In this document: piece by piece, positions 7,905 through 15,791 of the stretch
Position numbering within the stretch: position 1 is the first letter of the stretch
Layout: each line of letters starts with the position of its first letter
DNA from: JBCCFW01 sp039029535
GTDB lineage: Bacteria > Acidobacteriota > JBCCFW01
Assembly (NCBI GenBank): GCA_039029535.1
Contig: JBCCFW010000119.1
Span: 1-23,455, forward strand
DNA length: 23,455 bases
Direction of reading: 5' to 3'
Program-made: the position numbers and the translations under genes
The notes under the pieces: model-generated
What the model saw: only the letters and a program-made list of their open reading frames with translations
Told to the model about the DNA's origin: nothing
Database searches by the model: none

Positions 7905-7909
7905 GAGGA
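7905..7909 (+). promoter_or_regulatory. Ribosome binding site fixing the start at 7917
   Basis: GAGGA lies 7 bases before ATG 7917, which starts a normal signal peptide. The earlier in-frame ATG at 7899 lies inside a hairpin arm and has no Shine-Dalgarno sequence. Confidence 0.6.
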
Positions 7910-7916
7910 TGGAGCC

Positions 7917-8549
7917 ATGACGATCCGGTGCCACCGTCTCGTGCCGACCCTCGTGGTCGGCGTCGCCACCCTGATGCTGCTGAGCGCGAGCCCCGTCCGG
8001 GCCAGCTCGTGGACCCTCGAGGTCTTTGGGGGATACCTGGAGCCCTCACCGGAGTTCGAGGGGCAGCTCGCCCGACCGCTCGAGGGCGGCGAGCCCAGCC
8101 TCGACGGACCCGTCTTCGGCCTCCGCGGCGGCTACCGCTTCTCGCGGCTCCGTCTCAACGTCAGCCTCTCGCGCTTCTCCGAGGACGCGCGCTTTTCACG
8201 CTTCGGCACGCCTCAGAGCACGCGGCGCTACGAATCGTGGACCTCCGACATCTCGGTCGAGTTCCCGGTCAATCCGGCGCAGCGAGTGCTGTTCCTCGTC
8301 GAGGGGGGCGGCGGCATCGCGAAGAACCGGGCGACGGACGCCGAGAAGTTCAAGTTCGTCAACCGCAGCGACACGACGACGGGCACCTTCCACGTCGGCC
8401 TGGGGCTCGAGCTCGGGCTCGGGCGGATGTATCTCCGCCACGACGCCCGCGTGCGCTGGCATGCGAGCGGTCCCAACTCGCGCGACATCGAGACGACTTT
8501 CGGCCTGGGTTTCCGGCTCGGTCGCGGTCTCGGTCCCGGCTCGCCCTGA
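7917..8549 (+). CDS. Predicted outer-membrane beta-barrel protein
   Basis: This 210-residue exported protein is probably embedded in the outer membrane. Residues 1-30 form a signal peptide (hydrophobic core PTLVVGVATLMLLSAS, cleavage near VRA). The mature part consists of alternating polar and hydrophobic strands with many glycines and aromatics: WTLEVFGGYLEP, GPVFGLRGGYRFS, RLRLNVSLSRF, WTSDISVEFP, RVLFLVEGGGGIA, GTFHVGLGLELGLG, MYLRHDARVRW and ETTFGLGFRLG. That pattern suits a small barrel of about eight strands of the OmpA/OmpW-like type. The last strand ends a few residues before the C-terminus rather than with a terminal aromatic. No function is assignable. The gene is divergent from the ABC transporter and has a hairpin-rich leader. 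It is convergent with the duplicated HTH gene, with 4 bases between stops. Confidence 0.75.
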   Translation: MTIRCHRLVPTLVVGVATLMLLSASPVRASSWTLEVFGGYLEPSPEFEGQLARPLEGGEPSLDGPVFGLRGGYRFSRLRLNVSLSRFSEDARFSRFGTPQSTRRYESWTSDISVEFPVNPAQRVLFLVEGGGGIAKNRATDAEKFKFVNRSDTTTGTFHVGLGLELGLGRMYLRHDARVRWHASGPNSRDIETTFGLGFRLGRGLGPGSP

Positions 8550-8553
8550 TCGG

Positions 8554-10416
8554 CTAGGGCTGCCAGCTGATCGAGTAGCGGAAGCCGAGCAGCGGTCGCT
8601 CGACCTGCAGTCGGACCATCCCCGTCTTCTGATACTTGCGAAGCTTGAAGTTCCCTTCGTGGAGAGCCTCGGACAGGTCCGGCCAGCGGGGGTTGCTGAT
8701 GTTCACCGCGGCTCGCACGGCCGTGCGAACTTCTTGCGGCCAGTAGCCGGCGGGGAACTTCACGGTGAGCACGAGACGACCGACCGGCGCCGGGCACTCG
8801 AACGCAGGGCCGATGCTCCGACGCTGATGCTCGGTGCTCATCCGGTACGCGCGTTCCTTCGTCTCGCGTCGGGTGAAGCTCACGCCGCTCTCGGCGAGAC
8901 CGGCGGGGACGAAGAGATGAAACTCCGGCTGCTCGTTGGGGATGCGGATCCACCGGATGCGCAGGTGCTCCTGGGTCGCTCGACCGTCCTGCTCGACGAA
9001 GACCGGACCGACCTGACCGTGCACCGCCCGTGAGATCCCGTCCTTCACGACCAGGTCACCGGTCCCGTGCCGACGACGCAGTGCCCGCGTTCCGATGATC
9101 TCCTCACCGCTGCCGTCCTCTTCGAGCTCGAGCGTGCGCGTGGACTCGTCGACCTCGAGCCCGATGAGGTTGCGGTAGTAGAGCCAGGCCCACTCGGACG
9201 GCGGGACCGGGAGCTCGTCGTCGGCTTCCAGGACGAAGAGATCCTCGGGCTGCGTCTCCGGCAGCACCTCGACGAGTCGCTTGAGCGTGGAGCAGCGGGG
9301 ATCCCGGCCGGACTCGGCGGCGATGACCGTGGCGGGCGAGACCCCCATCCTCGTCGCCAGCTCGCGTCGAGACAGCCCCTCGTGCTCGCGCGCCGCGGTG
9401 ATGCGCGCGGCCAGGGTCGGCTCGGGAAGACCCGACTCGGGCACCGCGCTGCCGAGCGCGAGACGCGCCGGGCTCTCGGGCAGGACCTGAAAGCCCGGTG
9501 GCGGATCGACTCCGGCGGCGACCCAGGCGAGACCGTGTCGGAGCATGGGCAAGGGGCGATCGAGGACCACACGCAGCCGCCCGGTGTCCGGCTCCCAGTC
9601 GGTGGCAAGGCCCTCGGGATGGAGGGTGCGCGCCAGCGCGAAGGCTCCGAGCGGCGGCACGGCGACCTGGGGCGCGGCGAAGGGAGCGACGCTCGGCGGA
9701 CCGGAGCCGGGAGGGAGCTGAAGGACGAGCTCGAGTCGCTCGAGGGAGGCGTCGACGTCGACCGCCAAGGTCTCGGCCTCTCTTTGCTCACGGTTCGGCT
9801 CGGCGGTCAGGGCCGGCTCCACCTCGACCCAGTCGCAGCGGCTTTCGGTGCGGTAGTCGAAGCCGGCGTCGTCGAGGTCTTCGGGGAAGGTGAAGCGGTG
9901 AAGGACGTCGTCGTCCTCGACCAGCTTGGTGCCCTTGGCGAGGTCCTCGTCGTCGGTGGCGAGCTGCACCTGGGTGGAGGTGCTGGCGGTCATCACCGCC
10001 CGCATGAGGTTGATGCGAGTGACCGCGTCACGCAGCGTGCCGCCGACCGAGCGAACCCCGAGCGACTCGATGATCCGACGTCGGGCACCGGGTCCCTCCA
10101 CCACGAGCGAGTGCCGCTGGTGACGCACGACGAAGCCGTAGTGATGGCGGTAGCACGACCAGATCGAGGGTGATGCCACGGGAGGTGCCGCTGCCTTGCC
10201 GAGCAGCAGTGCTCGCGGGCTCAGGAAGGGCAGCACCTGGAGGTAGCGAACGAGCGTCGAGTAGCGCGGGTCGCGGCCCTGTTCGGCCTGTCGGACCGTC
10301 TCCCAGGAGACCTTCATCAGGTTTGCGAGCTGGGAGCGGCTCAGGCCGGCGAACTCCCGCGCTGCGCGCAAGAGCTCGGGAAGCTCGATCTCGGTGCTCG
10401 ACAGGGCGACGTCCAT
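8554..10416 (-). CDS. Tandemly duplicated XRE-HTH protein with unrecognised domains
   Basis: This is a 620-residue soluble protein built from two homologous halves. HTH 1 (about 13-63) and HTH 2 (about 332-386) share AARE..GLSR..LA..M.VS, then TV..AE.GRDPR.STL.R and a final VLP. Each HTH is followed by a conserved W..YR...G segment and a longer beta-rich region. Both regions close with an L..P.G..P strand and a final RL.V..RPL...R..(L/I).W motif (half 1 near residues 280-298, half 2 at the extreme C-terminus). The first part is a Cro/CI-type DNA-binding fold; the second is a domain I do not recognise, perhaps ligand- or protein-sensing. One chain carrying two HTHs could bind DNA as an intramolecular dimer. 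ATG 10416 was chosen; an in-frame GTG at 10428 is equally possible, and neither has a clear Shine-Dalgarno. It is divergent from the orphan gene at 10776, with a 10-bp inverted repeat between them. Confidence 0.75.
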   Translation of the reverse strand: MDVALSSTEIELPELLRAAREFAGLSRSQLANLMKVSWETVRQAEQGRDPRYSTLVRYLQVLPFLSPRALLLGKAAAPPVASPSIWSCYRHHYGFVVRHQRHSLVVEGPGARRRIIESLGVRSVGGTLRDAVTRINLMRAVMTASTSTQVQLATDDEDLAKGTKLVEDDDVLHRFTFPEDLDDAGFDYRTESRCDWVEVEPALTAEPNREQREAETLAVDVDASLERLELVLQLPPGSGPPSVAPFAAPQVAVPPLGAFALARTLHPEGLATDWEPDTGRLRVVLDRPLPMLRHGLAWVAAGVDPPPGFQVLPESPARLALGSAVPESGLPEPTLAARITAAREHEGLSRRELATRMGVSPATVIAAESGRDPRCSTLKRLVEVLPETQPEDLFVLEADDELPVPPSEWAWLYYRNLIGLEVDESTRTLELEEDGSGEEIIGTRALRRRHGTGDLVVKDGISRAVHGQVGPVFVEQDGRATQEHLRIRWIRIPNEQPEFHLFVPAGLAESGVSFTRRETKERAYRMSTEHQRRSIGPAFECPAPVGRLVLTVKFPAGYWPQEVRTAVRAAVNISNPRWPDLSEALHEGNFKLRKYQKTGMVRLQVERPLLGFRYSISWQP

Positions 10417-10528
10417 GGCTGGGGTCACGATGAGGCCGGAGGCGGTGGATCGACAAGGAGGGTGATCGGATTGCTGAGATGACGGGTGCGCCTCTCGGCA
10501 GGACGACGGGCCTCAGGCGAACGTGCTT

Positions 10529-10613
10529 CGGTCACCAGGGGAGCGAGCGTGAGCCGACGAGGGTGACGGGGCGGAGGTCGTTCTCACTTCGGTGATCGCC
10601 TCGCTGGTGACCG
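10529..10613. promoter_or_regulatory. Widely spaced 10-bp inverted repeat, putative operator
   Basis: CGGTCACCAG (10529-10538) and CTGGTGACCG (10604-10613) are perfect reverse complements with 65 bases between. The site lies between the divergent double-HTH gene and the orphan gene. A protein with two HTH domains is an obvious candidate to bind two separated half-sites. This is inference from position only. Confidence 0.4.
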
Positions 10614-10620
10614 AGAAGTG
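10585..10620. promoter_or_regulatory. Hairpin overlapping the right arm of the inverted repeat
   Basis: CACTTC (10585-10590) pairs with GAAGTG (10615-10620), and GGT (10591-10593) with ACC (10610-10612), separated by a 2-base bulge. GGTGATC at 10591 and GGTGACC at 10606 are near-identical direct copies, so the element could be either a DNA site cluster or an RNA hairpin. Confidence 0.3.
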
Positions 10621-10684
10621 TTCGACCTAGGTTCAGCTTGCCCGTGGCGGAGCGTTCCGAGCGCGCCTCTCGACCTTCAGGAGT

Positions 10685-10756
10685 GAAGCTCCCGAGGCCG
10701 CCGGGAACGTGCCCCCGAGCGAGGGCCGAGTAGGATTTCCGAGGAAGCCCCCGAGG
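10685..10756. repeat. Near-perfect 13-base direct repeat upstream of the orphan gene
   Basis: GAAGCTCCCGAGG (10685-10697) and GAAGCCCCCGAGG (10744-10756) differ at one base. A further CCCCCGAG occurs near 10712-10719. They lie in the last 90 bases before the orphan gene and could be regulator sites or chance in GC-rich DNA. Confidence 0.3.
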
Positions 10757-10763
10757 TGAAGGA

Positions 10764-10769
10764 AAGGAG
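10764..10769 (+). promoter_or_regulatory. Strong ribosome binding site for the orphan gene
   Basis: AAGGAG lies 6 bases before ATG 10776. It is among the best Shine-Dalgarno sequences in the window, and it is the main support that the unrecognised gene is real and starts here. Confidence 0.75.
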
Positions 10770-10775
10770 CACCTC

Positions 10776-11345
10776 ATGGATGCGTACGTCGAGCTGAGCC
10801 CGCCCGCGCGGGCCGATCTCTTCATCGACAACCAGGCCCGCACGTTCTGCCTGTTCGCCGTCGGTCTCGGAGGGGCGAGCCCCGACGAGTTCAAGCGTGA
10901 CTGGGCGGATGCCGTGCGTGCCGAGGTGGCGATGGCGGTCGGGATGGAGACCAAGGCGGAGACCATCGCGGTCCGGCTGGTCCTCGGTCCTCTCTCTGCG
11001 GAGGAGGAGGCTTCGTGGAACGGCCGCTTCGTCTCCGTGTTGCGTCTTCCCATGGGCCTGCTGTCGTTCCGTGGTGGACAAGCTCTCGAGAGCGCGGCCG
11101 CTCCGGTATCCGACAACGCGCAGTACCAACACGCTGGCGTTCCGCCGGGTCGCTACCGAGTCGAGGTTCACGAGCGTTTTGCCGGCATGGAGGAGCTCGA
11201 CGGCTACCCGTTCCTCGTGCGGCTCGAGCTCATCGACGATGACGAGCCGGTCGAGGTCGTCATCCCTTCCATCGGTCGCCACCCGTGCGGTAGCGGCGAG
11301 CAGGGACCCGGAGCTCCACCGGTCGAAGACGATCTCAGGGATTGA
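10776..11345 (+). CDS. Protein of unknown function, divergent from the double-HTH gene
   Basis: This 189-residue protein belongs to no family I recognise. It has no signal peptide or membrane helix and is probably cytoplasmic. The N-terminal half contains beta-like segments (AYVELSPPARADLFID, TFCLFAVGLGG) followed by an acidic, helical SPDEFKRDWADAVRAEVAMAVG and a strand ETIAVRLVLGPLS. The C-terminal half has VSVLRLPMGLLSF, a PPGRYRVEVHER strand and a hydrophobic VRLELIDDDEPVEVVIP strand pair. The last about 25 residues look disordered (glycine, proline, acidic). It has an excellent ribosome binding site. Its stop lies inside the end of the convergent esterase gene (11-base overlap). Sharing a divergent control region with the double-HTH gene suggests it may be that regulator's target or partner. 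Confidence 0.7.
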   Translation: MDAYVELSPPARADLFIDNQARTFCLFAVGLGGASPDEFKRDWADAVRAEVAMAVGMETKAETIAVRLVLGPLSAEEEASWNGRFVSVLRLPMGLLSFRGGQALESAAAPVSDNAQYQHAGVPPGRYRVEVHERFAGMEELDGYPFLVRLELIDDDEPVEVVIPSIGRHPCGSGEQGPGAPPVEDDLRD

Positions 11346-13743
11346 TCGCCACGTCTCCGAAGCAGGGCACCGCGACGCCGGCACCGTCCTCGACCCAGCT
11401 CAGGCTCGGGTTTCGTCCGGGACCGTAGGACACGGTCCCCGGCAGGACCAGCGCGCGGTCGAGCTCGAGCGTGACGGTCGCGCCGTCCGTTCGCAGCCCG
11501 ACGATGCCGAGCGCCCCGACGGAGTCGGTCACCGCGAACGGCGTGGCTTCGCCCCCGGTGACCTCGGCGTCCCAGGTCAGCACGAGCTCGGCACCCGCAG
11601 CGCTCAGTCGAGCTTCCACCAGCTCGACCAGGTGGTCGACGTCGTGTCCGTAGGCCAGCGCACGCATGGCTTGGGCGAAGCGACTGCCGATGGTCTTGTA
11701 GCCCGCGTTGTCGAAGTGGACCGAGTCGTGGCGGGTCTGGTCGACGGTGGTGATGAGGGCGGTGAAGGGGTCGCGTGCGACCACGCGGCGCTGCGCCTCC
11801 TGCACGCCGAGCCAGAGAGCGTCGGCGGAGTTCTCGGTGCCGAGCTGGGCCGCAACGACCGGGAGCTCGGGAGAATCCAGGTCGCTGCGAAGCTGAGAGA
11901 GGAGACGCTCGAAGTCGGTCTCGTACTGCTCGCGGGTCCGTCCGTCCCAGGCGTCGGACTCGCCCTGGAACCAGATCAGGCCGCGTGGCGGCAGCCCACC
12001 GTGAAGACGGGCGCGATGGAGGAGCGAGCCATAGAGCGTCGCGCGATGGTCGGGCTCGCCCATGTCGCGTTGCCACTGGAAGTGGAGGTTGCTCCCACCC
12101 AGCGTTGCCGGCACGACCCCGATGGGCACGCCGACGGCGGCCCGGAGGTCCTTGGCGAAGCGCAACATGGGCGAGTGCTGAGGATCGACCCACTCGATGG
12201 ACACGGCGTCGACTTGACCGACGATGTCGTCCATGGGCTCGGCCGCACGTCGCCAGCTCCCGTCGGGATGGAGGAGATGCACCTCGTCGATGGGCTCCTC
12301 GGCGTCGAGCAGGCCCTCCGACCAGCCCGCCATGTTGCTTTGCCCTCCGGCGATGAAGAGGTCGCCCACGGCGATCTCCATGACGGTGTCCTCGCCGAGG
12401 ACGGTGGAGTCCGAGCCGAGGAGTCGCGCTCGGAGGTCGTAGTTGCCTCCTGCCGGAACGTTGACGACGAGCTCACCGAGGCCGCGATCGGCAGCGGCCA
12501 GCTCCGCTCCTTGCATGGGCACGACGACCTCACCGGTGTCGGAGTCGACGACCCAAGCCTCGATGCGACCCGGGGCCTCTCCTTCGGTGAGTCGATAGTC
12601 GAAGCGGAGGGGGAGGTCGACGCGATCGTCGGCGTCTCGCTGGAAGAGCTTCCAGTCCTCGATCGTGCTCGGGTGCCGGTGGAGGAAGAGAGCGCCGGCC
12701 GGGAGCTCGTGCACGACCGTGATGCGTCGGAGCGCCCGACGGCCGGCCCGCCAGGCGCCCAGCACGACGTCATGTCCTCGGAAGCGACGATCGTCGGGAA
12801 TGACGAAGACGGCGTGGTCGTCGACCCAACCGGCACCGTCCCAGGCGTCCACGTGGAGACGTGACTCCGTGCCGGCGCCCTTGCGGAGCCGGGCTCGGAG
12901 TCGGCCACCGGGTGGGAGGGGAGGACCCGTCATGAGCGGCACGGCGCCGAAGCTGCGTTCGTAGAGAAGGAGGGTGTCGGTCTCGTCGAGCTGGAGGATC
13001 ACGCCGGCGCCGGCATCGTGAGGCGCGACGCCCTCGCTCCACAGCTCGAGGCTCAGGTTGGCCGCGGTCTCCTCGTAGTCGAGCCAGACCGTCACGTCCT
13101 GCTGACGCCACGCTGCGCGCAGGCGGTCGAAGCGATGATGGGTGCCGGAGAAGGCGCCGTCATGGGTGGCGGCCAGGTCGCCGCCCAGGTCGCGGACGAG
13201 GAAGCTCGGCTCGGCCGGGCCGACTCGCGTCATCTCCTCCGGCTCGGTGCCGGGCAGGTCGTCCTCGAAGTCGTAGGTCCGTGGGTCGCAGCGATCGCCG
13301 ACGCCGTTCTCGTCCTGGTCCTGCTGATCTGGATTGAAGACGTCGGGGCAATTGTCCTCCGCCTGCGGGAGGGTGTCGCCGTCGACGTCGCAGGGACGCG
13401 GGTTCGGTCGCTCATCGGCACCTCGTGGGCCGAGGCTTCCTTCGCCGTCGACGTTGACGCCACTGACCAGGAAGTAGAGCAGGCCCTCGCTCGACGGTGC
13501 GAGGGACAGGTCTGCCTCCAGGTCGGCGGTGCGGTGCAGGAAACACTCGTGGTCGTCGTCGCGCGGGATGCGACCCACGTACACGTGGTGGTGGGTTGCG
13601 CCGGGAGCCGCCGTCCACTCCAGTCGAACACCCGAGAGACGCACGGTTCCCGGGACCTCACCGGGTGGTTGCGCCGCGGCATCGGACGCCAGCCAGCCGA
13701 CGAGGAGCACGAAAGACGAACAGCGCCAGGCGAGACGGTGCAC
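11335..13743 (-). CDS. Secreted SASA-family (SGNH) carbohydrate esterase
   Basis: This 802-residue exported protein should hydrolyse ester groups, probably acetyl groups on sialic acids or plant polysaccharides, since the catalytic region matches the sialate O-acetylesterase/CE6 type. GTG 13743 gives a compact signal peptide ending DAAAQ; ATG 13794 would add 17 residues and consume the divergent promoter region. After it come a fibronectin-like module (about 30-118, ending YFLVSGVNVDGEGSLG), one thrombospondin type 3 repeat (about 118-153), a beta-sandwich region (about 155-345) of lectin-like look, and a linker domain. The esterase domain has block I GQSNM (S469), block III W-F-Q-G-E-S-D (591-597) and block V D673-S-V-H676. 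All catalytic residues are present. It is divergent from the secreted gene at 13862, with a 26-bp palindrome between. Confidence 0.88.
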   Translation of the reverse strand: MHRLAWRCSSFVLLVGWLASDAAAQPPGEVPGTVRLSGVRLEWTAAPGATHHHVYVGRIPRDDDHECFLHRTADLEADLSLAPSSEGLLYFLVSGVNVDGEGSLGPRGADERPNPRPCDVDGDTLPQAEDNCPDVFNPDQQDQDENGVGDRCDPRTYDFEDDLPGTEPEEMTRVGPAEPSFLVRDLGGDLAATHDGAFSGTHHRFDRLRAAWRQQDVTVWLDYEETAANLSLELWSEGVAPHDAGAGVILQLDETDTLLLYERSFGAVPLMTGPPLPPGGRLRARLRKGAGTESRLHVDAWDGAGWVDDHAVFVIPDDRRFRGHDVVLGAWRAGRRALRRITVVHELPAGALFLHRHPSTIEDWKLFQRDADDRVDLPLRFDYRLTEGEAPGRIEAWVVDSDTGEVVVPMQGAELAAADRGLGELVVNVPAGGNYDLRARLLGSDSTVLGEDTVMEIAVGDLFIAGGQSNMAGWSEGLLDAEEPIDEVHLLHPDGSWRRAAEPMDDIVGQVDAVSIEWVDPQHSPMLRFAKDLRAAVGVPIGVVPATLGGSNLHFQWQRDMGEPDHRATLYGSLLHRARLHGGLPPRGLIWFQGESDAWDGRTREQYETDFERLLSQLRSDLDSPELPVVAAQLGTENSADALWLGVQEAQRRVVARDPFTALITTVDQTRHDSVHFDNAGYKTIGSRFAQAMRALAYGHDVDHLVELVEARLSAAGAELVLTWDAEVTGGEATPFAVTDSVGALGIVGLRTDGATVTLELDRALVLPGTVSYGPGRNPSLSWVEDGAGVAVPCFGDVAINP

Positions 13744-13760
13744 GCCAGAGATTAGTCCAT

Positions 13761-13786
13761 CAGAACTGGCCACCCTGGTCGTTCTG
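13761..13786. promoter_or_regulatory. Palindrome in the divergent esterase/PKD-gene promoter region
   Basis: CAGAAC (13761-13766) pairs with GTTCTG (13781-13786), and CCA (13770-13772) with TGG (13776-13778), around a CCC centre. This gives a 26-bp imperfect palindrome midway between the two divergent starts. Its placement suits a shared operator. If the esterase really begins at ATG 13794, it would instead lie in coding sequence. Confidence 0.35.
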
Positions 13787-13850
13787 GTGACCATTCCGTT
13801 CGTCAACGAGCTCGACTCGGGCCTATCATCTTGGAAAGGCGGCGATGCTC

Positions 13851-13857
13851 GGAGAGG
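13851..13857 (+). promoter_or_regulatory. Ribosome binding site fixing the start at 13862
   Basis: GGAGAGG precedes ATG 13862, with 7 bases between GGAG and the start. That ATG begins a clear signal peptide. Upstream in-frame starts back to 13529 lie inside the opposite-strand esterase gene and are rejected. Confidence 0.7.
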
Positions 13858-13861
13858 TCTC

Positions 13862-15790
13862 ATGCGACGACTGCGCGGTGCTCACCTCGTCCTCTTGCTT
13901 GCGTTCCTGTCGGTGTCCCTGTCCGCGAAGGCGGATCGAGGCACCGGACCGGGTGGCTACACCTGGAAGGACTGTCGTGAGCCGGACGGTCCTCCCTGCG
14001 ACTACGTCATCAACGCGGCCAGCGACGCCTTCACGGGGCTGTGCTCGGACGAAGTCTTCGACGACCCCTTCGACGCGCTGGGCTTCACCTTCCGCTTCTA
14101 CGGCGTCGACTACACCGACTACGCCATCTCCGCCAACGGCGTCGTCTACTTCACCGGTGCGCCGGCCTGCTGCGACGACACCAATGCGGCGCTGACGGGC
14201 ATGGAGGGGCGCTCCTTCGCTGCCGTCCTCTGGGACGACTGGGCGATGGACAATCTCGATGCCCTGCTGTTGATCTGCACGACCCTGCCCGCCTGCTCGA
14301 ACACTGGGCCGCTGACCATGATCGAGTCGTTCCGACGGGGCAGCGGCGTCGACGCGGGCGTGCCCTACAAGGACTTCGAGTGGTTCTCCACCGCTCATCA
14401 TCGGCCGACCTGCACGGAGGACTTCGGCGAGCAGGCGACCTTCGGGATGCGGATCTACGCCGACGGCCGGATCCTCTACCAGTATCTCGACACCAGCGTG
14501 GCGCTGGCTGCCGTCGACGACGGGGCGTCGGCGACCATCGGCGTGAGCTCGGGCTTCGGCGGCGACTACACCGAGGTCTCGTCCGACCGGGCGTCCATCC
14601 CCTTCACGCCCTACTCGATCCTCATCACGCCGCCCTGCCCGGAGCTTCGCTGCGATGGCATCACCGTCGATCCGGCGCCCGCCTGCGAGGACGAGACGGT
14701 CACCCTCACCGCCGAGATCTCCGGTGGTGTCGAGCCCGTCACCGTGGAGTGGGACCTCGACGGTGATACCTTCGTCGAGGAGACGGGCAACCCGATCATG
14801 GCCGACCTACCGGTGGGGATGAACCGCGTCAACGTCACCGTCACCGACTCCTGCGAGGAGCCGGGACCGCAGTCCTGCACCGAGCCGGTCTTCGTGACCG
14901 TGGAAGCCAACCCCGTCCCGATGGTCATGCCGCTCGGGCCGACCAGCTTCTGCGCGATGAGCGGTGAGACCGTCACCCTCGACGCGGGCGGGGCCTTCGA
15001 CACCTATCAGTGGCAGCTCGACGGCATCGACCTCGCCGGCTCCGACGGCTCGATGCTCATCGTCTCGAGCAGCGGCTCGTACCGAGTCGTCGTGACCAAT
15101 GCTGCTGGCTGCGAGGGCGTCTCGGACCCGGTCGTCATCGATGCCGAAAGCTGTGATCCCGACTGTGCTCCGCTCGTCTGCGACGGCATCATCGTCACGC
15201 CAGAGGAAGCGTGTGAGGGAGTCGAGCAGACGTTCCGCCTGCAGACGACGGGCGGCGAGGGATCCGTCTCGGTCACCTGGGACTTCGACGGGGACACTCT
15301 CACCGACGCCACCGGGACCAGCGTGGTGATGACCTTGCCGGTCGGAGTCACCAGCGTCATCGCCACCGCCATCGACAGTTGCATGTTCCCGATGGAGGGC
15401 ACCTGTCTCGACACCGCGTCGGCCCGAGTCGTCCCCGGTGCCGACTCCCTTCCGGAGGTGTCGGGCATGGGTGAGGAACCCCTCCTGGTGGTGCCGGATC
15501 CAGCGACCGTCACCATCGGTGAGGTCCCCGAGGCGACCGCCTACAACGTCCAGGCCGACCTCATCGGCTCCTGGTATGCGCCGGCGACCCTGCGAGGCAG
15601 CTCCTGCACGATCACGGCCTGGGACGATCTCGCAGGGGGCGTCATCGGTCTGGCCTACGACCCGCCGCCGAACACCTGGTTCGTCGTGACCGCTTCGAAC
15701 TCCTGCGGCGAAGGACCGGCCGGTACCGACAGCACCGGTACGGAGCGTCAGGGAGTGGGGACTTGGGAGGACTGCGGCGCCGGACCGTGA
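13862..15790 (+). CDS. Secreted nidogen-like and PKD-domain protein
   Basis: This 642-residue exported protein is likely surface-located or released. Residues 1-24 form a signal peptide ending SAKA. Residues about 30-265 resemble the nidogen-like beta domain of bacterial surface proteins: a FRFYGVDYTDYAISANGVVYF strand pair, an AVLWDDW motif, then GMRIYADGRILYQYLD and TIGVSSGFGGDYTEV. Two PKD-like beta-sandwiches follow (about 270-355 and 440-530), each with a VEWDLDGDT or VTWDFDGDT strand and a VTDSC/AIDSC ending. Between them is an Ig-like module with YQWQLDG and GSYRVVVTNAAGC. The C-terminus (about 540-642) is the small module ending WFVVTASNSCGEGPAG, shared with three other proteins here. 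Paired cysteines suggest disulfides. The likely role is adhesion or binding; no catalytic motif is seen. The stop is one base from that of the convergent RDD gene. Confidence 0.82.
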   Translation: MRRLRGAHLVLLLAFLSVSLSAKADRGTGPGGYTWKDCREPDGPPCDYVINAASDAFTGLCSDEVFDDPFDALGFTFRFYGVDYTDYAISANGVVYFTGAPACCDDTNAALTGMEGRSFAAVLWDDWAMDNLDALLLICTTLPACSNTGPLTMIESFRRGSGVDAGVPYKDFEWFSTAHHRPTCTEDFGEQATFGMRIYADGRILYQYLDTSVALAAVDDGASATIGVSSGFGGDYTEVSSDRASIPFTPYSILITPPCPELRCDGITVDPAPACEDETVTLTAEISGGVEPVTVEWDLDGDTFVEETGNPIMADLPVGMNRVNVTVTDSCEEPGPQSCTEPVFVTVEANPVPMVMPLGPTSFCAMSGETVTLDAGGAFDTYQWQLDGIDLAGSDGSMLIVSSSGSYRVVVTNAAGCEGVSDPVVIDAESCDPDCAPLVCDGIIVTPEEACEGVEQTFRLQTTGGEGSVSVTWDFDGDTLTDATGTSVVMTLPVGVTSVIATAIDSCMFPMEGTCLDTASARVVPGADSLPEVSGMGEEPLLVVPDPATVTIGEVPEATAYNVQADLIGSWYAPATLRGSSCTITAWDDLAGGVIGLAYDPPPNTWFVVTASNSCGEGPAGTDSTGTERQGVGTWEDCGAGP

Positions 15791-15791
15791 G

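Larger units (their letters stand above)
10417..10775. other. Divergent intergenic region with inverted and direct repeats
   Basis: About 360 bases separate the divergent double-HTH gene and the 189-residue orphan gene. No credible coding frame is present. It holds a perfect 10-bp inverted repeat with widely spaced arms (10529-10538 and 10604-10613), an overlapping hairpin at 10585-10620, a near-perfect 13-base direct repeat (10685-10697 and 10744-10756), and the strong ribosome binding site of the orphan gene. Promoter boxes for either direction are not clear. Confidence 0.6.

Noticed and set aside
10897..12864. Plus-strand frame of 655 codons opposite the esterase
   Set aside because: It lies antisense to a gene with intact SGNH catalytic motifs, has no RBS or domain, and starts inside the orphan gene.
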